A DNA stretch of 54,539 bases. It comes from Oscillospiraceae bacterium. GTDB taxonomy: Bacteria; Bacillota; Clostridia; Saccharofermentanales; Saccharofermentanaceae. A program made the translations under genes and the position numbers. Positions 42,549 to 51,026 of the stretch are shown here, in pieces (position 1 is the first letter of the stretch; every line of letters starts with the position of its first letter). Location of the stretch: positions 1 to 54,539 of the forward strand of contig CACWXL010000009.1 in assembly GCA_902764825.1 (NCBI GenBank). Reading direction: 5' to 3'. Below the pieces are notes generated by a model, which was not told the DNA's origin, did no database searches, and worked only from the letters and a program-made list of their open reading frames with translations.

Positions 42549-43028
42549 ATGCTCGAAAACTTCTTCCCTGTGCTCGGCATCCCCGGCAGATCCGTCTGTC
42601 TCATCATCGGAATACTGATAATCTGTGTAGCTTCATCGTTCTATATGACCGCTGATATCGGCGTATCAACATACGACGCAGTCGCGCTCATAATCTCCAA
42701 TACCTGGCACATCGGCAAGTTCAAGTATGTAAGGATAGTCACCGACGTCGTATGCGTTATCCTTGGCGTTGCACTCTACTTCCTGTCCGGCGCATCCGTC
42801 TCCGGAATCGGCGCCGTAATCGGTGCAGGCACCATCATCACAGCCTTCTTCATGGGACCGCTCGTTGATTTCTTTGCAAGAAAATTGGCAAAGCCTTTCC
42901 TTTACGGAAAGGTTCCTTCAGGGAAAAAACCGTTAACCATAGTTTTCCTTTCCCACCCCAAAAGTCTGAAATTATACGGTATTAATGTCAGAGTTTGTCC
43001 GTTGTTACGGCAGTTTTTGACGTGCTAA
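42549..43028 (+). pseudogene. 5'-truncated YczE-like membrane protein
   Basis: The frame matches only the C-terminal half of YczE/YitT-like proteins (IIGILIICVASSFYMTADIG, STYDAVALIISN, VRIVTDVVCVILGVALYF), and no N-terminal half is found upstream. The ATG has no ribosome site. The last 40 residues after LYGKVPSGK appear unrelated, suggesting a breakpoint near 42.93 kb. Confidence 0.55.
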
Positions 43029-43081
43029 CCTATAAACGGTAAACAGGGATTTCTTAGGCGGTGCTTTGGGAGGATGATACC

Positions 43082-44011
43082 ATGGCAAGTCTCGAAAATG
43101 TTTCAAACGGTAATATCAGACTTAAGCAAAAGAGGGCAGCATCGGACATTGTCTTCAAAGTGTTTCTCTATGTGTTCCTCTCCATATTCGCATTTATTAC
43201 CCTTTATCCTGTGTTCAACACGCTGGCATATTCTTTAAGCGACGGAACGGATTCCATAAAAGGAGGGATCCACTTTTTCCCGCGCGTGTGGTCATTAAAA
43301 AGCTATGAAGCTATCCTGTTCAAGAGAGAAAGCATTTGGAGGGGCGCTGCCATCACAGCAGCAAGGACCGTGATCGGAACGTTTCTGGGCGTCTTTGCGA
43401 ACGCTCTGCTCGCTTATATCATCAGCCGCAGGAAATTCATCTTCAGATCAGGCCTCTCGCTGTTCTGGATCATCACGATATATGCGCAGGCGGGCATTAT
43501 CCCGACATTATACTTGTACAGGAAAATGCATCTGACGCAGACATTCTGGGTCTATGTCATCCCCGGCTTGGTCAGCGGTCTGTATTTGATCGTTATGAGA
43601 ACGTACATGAAGAATATTCCGGAATCACTGGAAGAGGCGGCACAGCTTGAAGGCACCGGTTACATGAGGATCTTCTGGAGCATCATCTCGCCTTTATGCA
43701 AACCTGTTTATGCGGCTATCGCGCTCTTCATTGCCACGACTCAATGGAACTCGTGGTTCGATGCATATCTGTACAACAGATTTGAATACGAATACACGAC
43801 CCTGCAATTTGAGATATATAAGTATTTCAATACCGTCACAGCACAGCCCGGCACCATCACCAACATGCACCAGCCCCGGCCATATCCGATCACCCCGCAG
43901 ACATTAAGGTCAGCCCTGGCGATCTTATCGATGCTGCCCCTCATGATCGCATATCCGTTTCTTCAGAAATACTTCGTCTCCGGACTTACGGTAAGAGGCA
44001 TTAAAGATTAA
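43082..44011 (+). CDS. carbohydrate ABC transporter permease (LplC/YtcP-like)
   Basis: 309 residues from ATG 43082 (GGGAGGA upstream; a GTG further up is not needed). Six membrane helices and a well-conserved EAA loop (EEAAQLEGTGYMRIFWSIIS) characteristic of sugar-type permeases. It appears intact, but neither the partner permease nor an ATPase or full solute-binding gene is next to it. Plus strand among minus-strand neighbours. Probably a stranded piece of a transporter operon. Confidence 0.85.
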   Translation: MASLENVSNGNIRLKQKRAASDIVFKVFLYVFLSIFAFITLYPVFNTLAYSLSDGTDSIKGGIHFFPRVWSLKSYEAILFKRESIWRGAAITAARTVIGTFLGVFANALLAYIISRRKFIFRSGLSLFWIITIYAQAGIIPTLYLYRKMHLTQTFWVYVIPGLVSGLYLIVMRTYMKNIPESLEEAAQLEGTGYMRIFWSIISPLCKPVYAAIALFIATTQWNSWFDAYLYNRFEYEYTTLQFEIYKYFNTVTAQPGTITNMHQPRPYPITPQTLRSALAILSMLPLMIAYPFLQKYFVSGLTVRGIKD

Positions 44012-44025
44012 GGTCCGAGATACTC

Positions 44026-44394
44026 TCAGTCTTCCTTTTTGGCTGCCTTGCGGAAAGGCTTGAACGCCTCCTTGAACTCCTTGGAATTGTATCCGCGCTC
44101 CTCGGCGAACTGATAAAATTCGCTCTTGCCGCACGTGCGGAGATTCTCGAGCTCGCCGCGGGTCAGGATATGCCTGTCGGATCTGTTTATACGCAGAGCC
44201 GTGATCTCGTACGGTTCATCCACATCCTTGACTTTGGAATTCGGAAGGACCGTCAGCATCTCGCCGTCCTTGGCGATAACGATATAATCAACGAAATAAG
44301 TATGCTTCTTGCGCAGAGCTTTACGCAGGAGCTTTCTTATTGAATCTCCGAAATAAATGGTTATGATATCCCCTGTCTTAAATGTCTTTGCCAT
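44026..44394 (-). CDS. hypothetical protein, 122 aa
   Basis: Start at ATG 44394 (AAAGGA nine bases upstream). Basic, with an N-terminal beta region (KTGDIITIYFGDSIRK) and a C-terminal helical part (YNSKEFKEAFKPFRK). Not recognised. It converges with the ABC permease gene and follows the 2H-fusion gene closely, so it may be cotranscribed. Confidence 0.5.
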   Translation of the reverse strand: MAKTFKTGDIITIYFGDSIRKLLRKALRKKHTYFVDYIVIAKDGEMLTVLPNSKVKDVDEPYEITALRINRSDRHILTRGELENLRTCGKSEFYQFAEERGYNSKEFKEAFKPFRKAAKKED

Positions 44395-44408
44395 AAAAAC
44401 CAATCCTT

Positions 44409-45887
44409 TTATTGTCTGTAAGTACCTTTAAGTATCTTTTCCTCTTCCTGTCTTATGAGCCCTGTCAGTTCTTCGAGACGCGCTTGCCTTGCTTCGTCTG
44501 TAGGGTATTTGTTTTCGAGCTCATTGCAATATACCGCTATTTTATTTTTTGTTTCCTCGCCGGCATTACCGTAACTCTCATCGTCCACGGTAACCGGCGG
44601 CTTGTTAACTCCGTAGTCGTGCTCACTAACATATCTGACTATTCCGTCATCATTCGGATTCGCATCAATTGCAGTCCTGTTGCCCAGAATGAAGAGGTCC
44701 CCTATCAGACTGAGATTAGCCAAAGCAACGCTTTCGAAGTTCCTGTCAGGATGTGTGACAGCGCTCTTATATTTTACTCCGATATCGTTCAATTCTTCAA
44801 AAAAATCGAATTCATACGGTTCCCTGGTATTCTGCAGCTCCCCGTATTTGTTGTAATTATGCGTATCCTCACTGTCCATCTTCGCGAATGCAGACCTGCG
44901 GCCGCCGCTCGCGGAGGACTTCGAACTCTTTACAAAAGCATTGCTGATCTCCATCTTACTTATGCCCGAGAGCATTAACGCGAGCATGCAGTATTCGATC
45001 ATATGAGCGTCCATAAGGCTGCCGGCAGAGTTCAGCGAAGAAAAAAGAGCCTTCGTATCGTCCCTCATCAGCAAATGGCTCGTCAGAGAGGCATTCGAAG
45101 ACAGCTTCTTCATAATTTCCACCGTGCTGCCGGTCCGGTAAGCACTAAGGATCTTCATAAGTGCATAGCAGACCGGATCCTTGCTGTCATCGGCCGTATT
45201 CAGGAGCTTTATCGCCCCGGCATAGTCGCCGCTCTTAATGCAATTTAAGATCTTCCCGTATTCCGCATCAAGCGGCCTGTTTTCAGATACTTCCGGGGTG
45301 CTGACAGCACCGGCAACAGGATCACGGTCACTGACGGCAGGGGTTACAGGCACAACAGGCGCTGCGGCACTCTGCTTAAGCTCTTTTTCGAGTATGATGA
45401 TCGATTCCTCATGCTCGCCGATCATCTCCACGGAGATCTTGTTTACCGTGCACGCGAAAACATCACGCTTATACTTGACTGTACTAAACGCATCGTCCAA
45501 CGCCTCTTCCGTATCAAGCTTTCCGACAGTCATGTGCGGCTCATATTCAAAGCCCTTGTCAAAGGGCGCAAATTCATTCTTGTAGAGCTCCTCATGGATC
45601 TTCTTGATCTCTTCCGCGCCCTTTGTCATGTTAAGGAAAAGATAGTTGCCGGCCGGCACGCTGTGCTTCGCAAAGCCCTGCATCTCAATATCAAACGGCC
45701 CAAAAGACGCAAGCCTTCTGTCCAGGATACCGGACAGCTCCTCATTGCTCATATCTGACTCAAACGGAAACACGATGGTGATATGCGGCCTGACAAGCTT
45801 CGCAAACGGATCGTACCTGTTCCTGACAGGATCGATCACATACATATTCTCGAATTCCGGAAATATCATTACCGTTCTAAGGCTCAT
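44409..45887 (-). CDS. 2H phosphoesterase domain fused to an unknown C-terminal region
   Basis: 492 residues. Residues 1-170 match the 2'-5' RNA ligase-like (2H) fold, with the two HxT motifs PHITIVFPF and PHMTVGKL. After a Pro/Val linker the rest (210-490) is helical, with ILNCIKSGDYAGAIKLLN, a DnaK/TPR-like feel, and an acidic coiled end. The second part is not recognised. 2H enzymes hydrolyse or ligate 2',5' or cyclic phosphodiester bonds. GGGGAGA precedes the ATG. Confidence 0.65.
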   Translation of the reverse strand: MSLRTVMIFPEFENMYVIDPVRNRYDPFAKLVRPHITIVFPFESDMSNEELSGILDRRLASFGPFDIEMQGFAKHSVPAGNYLFLNMTKGAEEIKKIHEELYKNEFAPFDKGFEYEPHMTVGKLDTEEALDDAFSTVKYKRDVFACTVNKISVEMIGEHEESIIILEKELKQSAAAPVVPVTPAVSDRDPVAGAVSTPEVSENRPLDAEYGKILNCIKSGDYAGAIKLLNTADDSKDPVCYALMKILSAYRTGSTVEIMKKLSSNASLTSHLLMRDDTKALFSSLNSAGSLMDAHMIEYCMLALMLSGISKMEISNAFVKSSKSSASGGRRSAFAKMDSEDTHNYNKYGELQNTREPYEFDFFEELNDIGVKYKSAVTHPDRNFESVALANLSLIGDLFILGNRTAIDANPNDDGIVRYVSEHDYGVNKPPVTVDDESYGNAGEETKNKIAVYCNELENKYPTDEARQARLEELTGLIRQEEEKILKGTYRQ

Positions 45888-46049
45888 ATCTTCTCCCCTT
45901 ATTTACCAAGTGCTCAAAAATGACGCTTTCCTGATGCGGCCGAGACTCTTATCGTTCGCAAGTCTGCTGACTAATTAAGTTTATCACAGACAGATCAACA
46001 TCCATAAGAAAAGGCTGTCTCCGTTTAAGTAGGTAACCTGTGTGCACCA

Positions 46050-46137
46050 CTATCGCAAACGGCTAAAAAAAGAGCAAAAAAGACAGAAAATGGCGTTTTT
46101 CTATCTTTTTTGCTTGAAAAATCGGGGTTTGCGATAG
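46050..46137. repeat. 88-nt nested palindrome, copy A
   Basis: Outer arms CTATCGCAAAC / GTTTGCGATAG pair perfectly. An inner stem of about 17 bases (minus strand: GCAAAAAAGAnAGAAAA / TTTTCTnTCTTTTTTGC) is followed by TCTTTTTTT, a good terminator for the 46170 gene. Copy B lies exactly 1,721 bp to the right. Confidence 0.75.
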
Positions 46138-46169
46138 CGGGAGGACCCGCTCAGGCTTCGGACATTTAA

Positions 46170-46850
46170 TTAAATCTCATATTCATCTCCATCATGGTAG
46201 TGAAGATTCCAAGTATTCGTCGATTGATATCTTAATGAACTGTAATACTCATCGGTAATTGACTGGATGTTATTGCGCGTGATCAGGCCAAGTTCCTTTC
46301 TCTGTATTCCTTTATCTTTACAGAATTCATCGATTGCACGGTCTAAAGCCCAATCATCATCGATTGTCCAGAAATACAGATCATCCATAGGACTTGGTAC
46401 TCTTGAAACAACGCATCTGACATCAGATATGATCAGAACACCCGATTCGAATGTATCGGATCCACTGTACTTCATATATATCGTCCCTACGCCATAATGG
46501 TATTCTTTGGGGCCTTCTGTAAGATCCTTGGTGTCTTCAGGTGTGGCTTTAAGATAAGTAACATTGGATGCATTATCGTAAGATAACGGCTTCAAAGCTT
46601 TTATTGGAACCTCATCGGCTCTGACTTTATCGGATGCAACCGTTGATTCAACTACGTCTTCTGTTGCTTCTGTAGGCTCCTTTGCAGCAGCGGTTGTCTC
46701 TGTCGTTGTTTCCGCAGTAGTTGTTGCAGTTACAGGCTCAACTTCCTCCTCGGTTGTTTCTCTCCCTTTCTTTCCTAAATCAACTATGCCGCACGCGCAA
46801 AGGCCTGCCATCATAACACCTGCAAGGATCACGCTGATAAGCTTTTTCAT
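46170..46850 (-). CDS. lipoprotein carrying the sigma-linked ectodomain
   Basis: About 226 residues from ATG 46850 (AAGGAGG with good spacing). Signal peptide MKKLISVILAGVMMAGLCAC with lipobox Cys20, identical to that of the next upstream lipoprotein. A Thr/Glu-rich linker follows, then a domain of about 150 residues (PIKALKPLSYDN ... YRYQST-like SLRYQSTNTWNLHYHDGDE) that is over 85 percent identical by eye to the ectodomain at 47890. A chimera of two neighbouring genes. Surface-exposed; function unknown. Confidence 0.75.
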   Translation of the reverse strand: MKKLISVILAGVMMAGLCACGIVDLGKKGRETTEEEVEPVTATTTAETTTETTAAAKEPTEATEDVVESTVASDKVRADEVPIKALKPLSYDNASNVTYLKATPEDTKDLTEGPKEYHYGVGTIYMKYSGSDTFESGVLIISDVRCVVSRVPSPMDDLYFWTIDDDWALDRAIDEFCKDKGIQRKELGLITRNNIQSITDEYYSSLRYQSTNTWNLHYHDGDEYEI

Positions 46851-46895
46851 TTTCATTCCTCCTTGATCTGATCCCTTAAAAATCAGGTTAAAATC

Positions 46896-47603
46896 TTATT
46901 TCTGTCTAAACTGGCCTTCCCCGACTGTTATTTTTTTGCATGTCCTCAGGTGATCCATGCGGATGCGGATTACTTCATTGTTTTCGCCAAAAATAGAATA
47001 CTCATCGAAGTCGTCGCTTTTATAGTCTTCGACTTTTGCTCCGGGATACATCTCTGTATACTTCGACTTAAAGAATTCATACACCGACTCTCCTCTGCCG
47101 CTGTAGAACCACATTACAACACTTCCGTTTCTGACAACGTTATTATCAGGTTCCAGATGCTTAAGCGTACCTTCATTGTCATCATATATAAAACCCAAAT
47201 GGACTTCATCTAAACGGTCATAGTCCTTTCCATCTAAAGAAGGACCGTATTCAAACGTAATACCGGCAATCCTATACGACCATTTATAGGGCTTTGCACC
47301 GTATCTGGCACCGGGAAGCCTGTCAATCAGGCTCTGAGATGACTCGCCGTCAACGATATCGATGTTTATCGTTTCATGGCAAAAGTCAAATAATTCCTGA
47401 TCCGAAAAACCATCTAACACTAACAAGTTTGGATTATCAGATTCAGTCTGGCCACTGCTGGTTTCCTCAGTTTCTGATTCAATAGTTTCCTTAGTTGTTT
47501 CCTTAGCGTTTTCCCCGGTTTCCTTAACGGAACCTTCCTTGCCGCACGCGCAAAGGCCTGCCATCATAACACCTGCAAGGATTACACTGATAAGCTTTTT
47601 CAT
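46896..47603 (-). CDS. lipoprotein of unknown function
   Basis: 235 residues. Same signal peptide as the 46170 protein (lipobox Cys20), Thr/Glu linker, then an unrelated mature domain with FDFCHETINIDIVDGESS and a C-terminal VYEFFKSKYTEMYPGAK. AAGGAGG site. A promoter-like element shared with the sigma gene lies 56 bases upstream. Probably cotranscribed with 46170. Confidence 0.7.
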   Translation of the reverse strand: MKKLISVILAGVMMAGLCACGKEGSVKETGENAKETTKETIESETEETSSGQTESDNPNLLVLDGFSDQELFDFCHETINIDIVDGESSQSLIDRLPGARYGAKPYKWSYRIAGITFEYGPSLDGKDYDRLDEVHLGFIYDDNEGTLKHLEPDNNVVRNGSVVMWFYSGRGESVYEFFKSKYTEMYPGAKVEDYKSDDFDEYSIFGENNEVIRIRMDHLRTCKKITVGEGQFRQK

Positions 47604-47658
47604 TTTATTCCTCCTTAATCTGATCCCTTAAATCAGCCTTTTTTATTCATGCGTTTGA

Positions 47659-47702
47659 TCCGCATCTACTCTATAGACGAATAACTGATTCGATTTCTTC
47701 GC
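47659..47702 (-). promoter_or_regulatory. ECF-type promoter shared with the sigma gene, copy 1
   Basis: On the minus strand: GCGAAGAA, a 12-base variable spacer, then TATTCGTCTATAGAG, and then TAGATGCGGA. The 44 bp differ from the copy at 49107-49150 only in the spacer and flank. The CGTC block and its distance from GCGAAG fit an ECF -10/-35 pair. Drives the two lipoprotein genes. Confidence 0.6.
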
Positions 47703-47770
47703 TGTTATTTCGAAAAATTTTAAGAAGCTCCGCGCGCTGCTATCACAAATGTGTTCGCCCCCATGCGTCA

Positions 47771-47858
47771 CTATCGCAAACGGCTAAAAAAAGAGCAAAA
47801 AAGACAGAAAACGGCGTTTTTCTATCTTTTTTGCTCGAAAAATCGGGGTTTGCGATAG
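47771..47858. repeat. 88-nt nested palindrome, copy B
   Basis: Same structure as copy A (46050-46137), differing by a few bases. Serves as the terminator region behind the 47890 ORF and marks the left part of a 0.6-kb duplication. Confidence 0.75.
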
Positions 47859-47889
47859 CGGGAGAACCCACTCGGGTTCGGACCTCTAA

Positions 47890-48570
47890 TTAAATTACAT
47901 ACTCGTCTCCATCATGGTAGTGAAGATTCCAAGTATTCGTCGATTGATATCTTAATGAACTGTAATACTCATCGGTAATTGACTGGATGTTAGTACGCGT
48001 GATCAGGCCAAGTTCCTTTTTCTGTATTCCTTTATCTTTACAGAATTCATCGATTGCATTACCCAAAGCCCAGTCATCATCAACCATCCAGAAATACAGC
48101 TCATCCATGGGATCTGGTACTCTTGAAACATTGCACCTGACATCAGATATGATCAGAACACCCGGCTCGAATGTATCGGATCCACTGTACTTCACATATA
48201 TTGTTCCAACTCCATAATGGTATTCTTTGGGGCCTTCTGTAAGGTCTTTGGTGTCTTCAGGAGTTGCTTTAAGGTAAGTAACATTGGAGACATTATCGTA
48301 AGAAATCGGCTTCAAAGCTTTTATAGGAACATCAGCGGCTCTTTCTTTTGTGCTCTCTTCTGTTATTACAGTTGCCGTGGGCTCTGTATCAGCCTTCTTG
48401 TTTAACACGCCGACAGTTACTCCGATGGCTGTACCTACCGTGACTACTGAGGCAACACTGCCTATCAGCACTTTTGTCTTAACAATATCTGCTCCTTTCT
48501 TAACTGCCGTTTTTGCAATCTTTGTTCCGGCTTCGATAGCCTTAGCTGATGCGGACAGATTTGCGAGTTC
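47890..48570 (-). CDS. membrane helix plus ectodomain, likely C-terminal part of the sigma gene
   Basis: Read from about 48570 in the frame YELANLSASAKAIEAGTK, then AKTAVKKGADIVKTKVLIGS, a transmembrane helix (SVASVVTVGTAIGVTVGVL), a linker, and the same ectodomain as in the 46170 lipoprotein. An ATG-less ORF from 48471 is only the visible rest. The upstream frame of the sigma gene flows into this one if a single base is restored near 48572. No independent start or ribosome site is seen. Confidence 0.65.
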   Translation of the reverse strand, partial: ELANLSASAKAIEAGTKIAKTAVKKGADIVKTKVLIGSVASVVTVGTAIGVTVGVLNKKADTEPTATVITEESTKERAADVPIKALKPISYDNVSNVTYLKATPEDTKDLTEGPKEYHYGVGTIYVKYSGSDTFEPGVLIISDVRCNVSRVPDPMDELYFWMVDDDWALGNAIDEFCKDKGIQKKELGLITRTNIQSITDEYYSSLRYQSTNTWNLHYHDGDEYVI

Positions 48571-49088
48571 GTATTATTGTCTTTCTCATATTTCTCAACC
48601 TCCTTCTTGATCTTGTTTCTGGCAAAGTTGAGACGGCGTGATACAGTACCTTCAGGCACGCCCAGTGCTCCGGCGATCTCTTTGATGCTCATGTCGTCGA
48701 AATAGAACAGGATAAGCGTTCTTCTGATGTCATCAGACAACGAATTGTTGATGATGTTCATGACGATCTTTCTGGCATCTTCGGATTCGACAATGGAGTC
48801 CGGCAGGAAGTCTTCGGGAACTGCTTCGACATTATCAAAGAACTCTTCGTCCATGGTGTCCGTTTTCGCAAGCTTTATACGGTCCAGACACTTGTTGGCG
48901 GCAGTCTTTTTGAGCCAGGATGTGACCTTGCTCTTATCCTTGATCGAGTCGTAGGATTCGATCAAAGCAACGAAAGTATCCTGCACGATATCCTCTGCGT
49001 CTGCCTCGTTCTTAAGAAGTGACATCGCAGTCCAGTACACCGCTTTGTATGCTTCGTTGTAGATCCGCCCAAGTTCCTTGTCTGTCAT
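48465..49088 (-). CDS. ECF sigma factor, probably 3'-frameshifted
   Basis: 207 residues as read. Residues 1-170 are a standard ECF sigma (region 2 SLLKNEADAEDIVQDTFVAL; region 4 MSIKEIAGALGVPEGTVSRR). After EKYEKDNNTN the reading frame ends in an odd basic/Gln tail, while the next frame over reads coherently into a membrane helix and ectodomain. The natural product is probably one protein: sigma, membrane helix, external domain. AAAAGGAG precedes the ATG, and an ECF-type promoter lies upstream. Confidence 0.8.
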   Translation of the reverse strand: MTDKELGRIYNEAYKAVYWTAMSLLKNEADAEDIVQDTFVALIESYDSIKDKSKVTSWLKKTAANKCLDRIKLAKTDTMDEEFFDNVEAVPEDFLPDSIVESEDARKIVMNIINNSLSDDIRRTLILFYFDDMSIKEIAGALGVPEGTVSRRLNFARNKIKKEVEKYEKDNNTNSQICPHQLRLSKPEQRLQKRQLRKEQILLRQKC

Positions 49089-49106
49089 TTGCTGTCTCCT
49101 TTTCTG

Positions 49107-49150
49107 TCCGCATCTACTCTATAGACGAATAGCTGATGCGGATTCTTCGC
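49107..49150 (-). promoter_or_regulatory. ECF-type promoter of the sigma gene, copy 2
   Basis: Same GCGAAGAA...TATTCGTCTATAGAG element as at 47659-47702, here 18 bases upstream of the sigma gene start. Points to autoregulation and to a common regulon. Confidence 0.6.
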
Positions 49151-49286
49151 ACCGGGAGTGAAGATCTCATGAGAAATTACAGGAATTCAGGCGGAATATA
49201 ATGCACGTTAACCGCTTAAATTCATCCCCACGGGAAAATTATAGCACCATTCATTAAGGCAGGAACACAGGCTTATCAATCTATAA

Positions 49287-51005
49287 TCACACCTCAACAG
49301 TAAACAGCGCGTGGAAGTATTTCCTTCTTGCCATAAGCTCGTCGAAGGTGCCCTGCTCTTCGATCCTGCCGTTCTTCATTACGAGGATCTTGTCATATCT
49401 TTTCATGAGCTTCTCGTCGAGCGAGTGCGTGACGACGATCCTTGTAAGGCCCGTAAGATCAAGAATATCGGAAGAGACCTTGTATGCAGTCTGGGAATCC
49501 AGCGCTGCAGTTATCTCGTCAGCCAGGAGGACAGATGAATCCTTAAGAAGACTCCTGGCAATTGAGATCCTTTGTTTCTCGCCGCCTGATAAGCCGCTGC
49601 CGTTCTCTCCGCAGAGATAATCTTCGCCACGCTCATTTATGAGTTCGCCAAGATTTGCGCGCATAGCCGCCTGCTTGACCTTCTCTTCAGGGAAGTCTCG
49701 GAACATCGTGATGTTGTCCTTTATGGATGAATTGAATACGAACACGTTCTGCTGTATCGATGCCACCTGATCGAAAAGCGAATCCGACGATGAATCCTTA
49801 AGATCTTCTTCGTCCCAGCTTATCTTTCCGCTGTATTCGGCACCGCATGCGCCTGACAGTATGAGATTAAGAAGAGTGGACTTGCCGCTTCCGGAAGAGC
49901 CGACGATCGCATAGGATTTTCCGGCCTCAAAATCGATGGATATATCGTGCAGGACCTCTTTGCCTTCTTCGTAGGAGAAGGAGACGTTCTTGAGGGAGAT
50001 GCTTTTCGAGAGCGTGGACAGTACTTTATCACCGCCTGTATATGAACTCTTCTCTAGAGCTTCAGAGACCTTCCTGATCAGGGCATCCGAAGCTTTCCTG
50101 CCGGCAAGAAGGCCGGGAAGTTCGGCGACCGGTGCTACAACGAAGTTCATGAGGTTTACGAACATCATGACGTTGCCTGCCGAAAGCCCCTTGCCTGTGA
50201 GTGCAAGATACGCACCGACAAAGAAGACCGTGAGCTGTGCGGACATGCCTGACAGCTGGCTTAATGTATCGATAAAGATGCGGAGCCTCGTCCTTTTGAA
50301 TTTGGATGTCTCGAGCTTCGTGTTCTCCCTGGAGAAAAGTCCTGATACGGCACCTTCAGCCCTGAAGCTCTTAACTACCGAGAAGCCGTTCAGGCAGTCG
50401 CTGTTGGTGGCCGTAAAGCTCTTGTTGCCGTCTGATACTTTCACTTCCCTGGCAGCGAGTTTTTTGCCCGACAGGAGCGATACAAGGAGCGGAACGAATG
50501 TCACACCTATTGCAACGGCCGTCAGCAAGGGTGAATAGAAGATCATGAGCGCGAGCGCAAAGAAGAACGAGGATGCTCGGTATACGAACCAGAATTCCTT
50601 GTCCAGATAATTGGTTTCTATTGCAGTGCAGTCATTCGTCAGCGCCGAGAGATAAGTTGCCGTGTTCTCGTTCCTGAATGACGTGATGTTCTTCTCCGTG
50701 AGCTTGCGGAAGAGCATATCCTTATAATTCTGCATCGCCTTCTTCACATATCTCGGCTTTGCATAGTAGTTCAGGAAAGATGCGAACAGGAAAAATACAG
50801 CGACTGCCCAGGAGATCCACAGGAGCTGCATTATGCTGTAATTTCCTTTGCCGGCTGCGGTATCCAGGAGCTCTCCAAGGATCCACGATATGCCCATGCA
50901 CATCATGCCGGAGAGAAGTGCTCCAACGACTGAAAGGATATAATTGGCGTGGTTGTCCCTATGGAACTGAGACTTCAGTTCCACATATAAGTTTTTTGTC
51001 TTCAT
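49287..51005 (-). CDS. ABC transporter, fused permease and ATPase (exporter type)
   Basis: 572 residues: six membrane helices in about 1-310, then an ATPase domain with Walker A VGSSGSGKST, signature SGLSGGEKQRIS and Walker B VLLADEITAALD. A homodimeric or heterodimeric half-exporter of the MsbA/LmrA type; substrate unknown. No partner half is adjacent; an XRE-TPR regulator gene lies upstream, 21 bp away, and may control it. Confidence 0.9.
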   Translation of the reverse strand: MKTKNLYVELKSQFHRDNHANYILSVVGALLSGMMCMGISWILGELLDTAAGKGNYSIMQLLWISWAVAVFFLFASFLNYYAKPRYVKKAMQNYKDMLFRKLTEKNITSFRNENTATYLSALTNDCTAIETNYLDKEFWFVYRASSFFFALALMIFYSPLLTAVAIGVTFVPLLVSLLSGKKLAAREVKVSDGNKSFTATNSDCLNGFSVVKSFRAEGAVSGLFSRENTKLETSKFKRTRLRIFIDTLSQLSGMSAQLTVFFVGAYLALTGKGLSAGNVMMFVNLMNFVVAPVAELPGLLAGRKASDALIRKVSEALEKSSYTGGDKVLSTLSKSISLKNVSFSYEEGKEVLHDISIDFEAGKSYAIVGSSGSGKSTLLNLILSGACGAEYSGKISWDEEDLKDSSSDSLFDQVASIQQNVFVFNSSIKDNITMFRDFPEEKVKQAAMRANLGELINERGEDYLCGENGSGLSGGEKQRISIARSLLKDSSVLLADEITAALDSQTAYKVSSDILDLTGLTRIVVTHSLDEKLMKRYDKILVMKNGRIEEQGTFDELMARRKYFHALFTVEV

Positions 51006-51026
51006 GGTTGATTCCTTATTGAGATT

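Noticed and set aside
48560..48590. programmed ribosomal frameshift in the sigma gene
   Set aside because: No slippery heptamer or downstream pseudoknot is visible; a one-base indel explains the break more simply.
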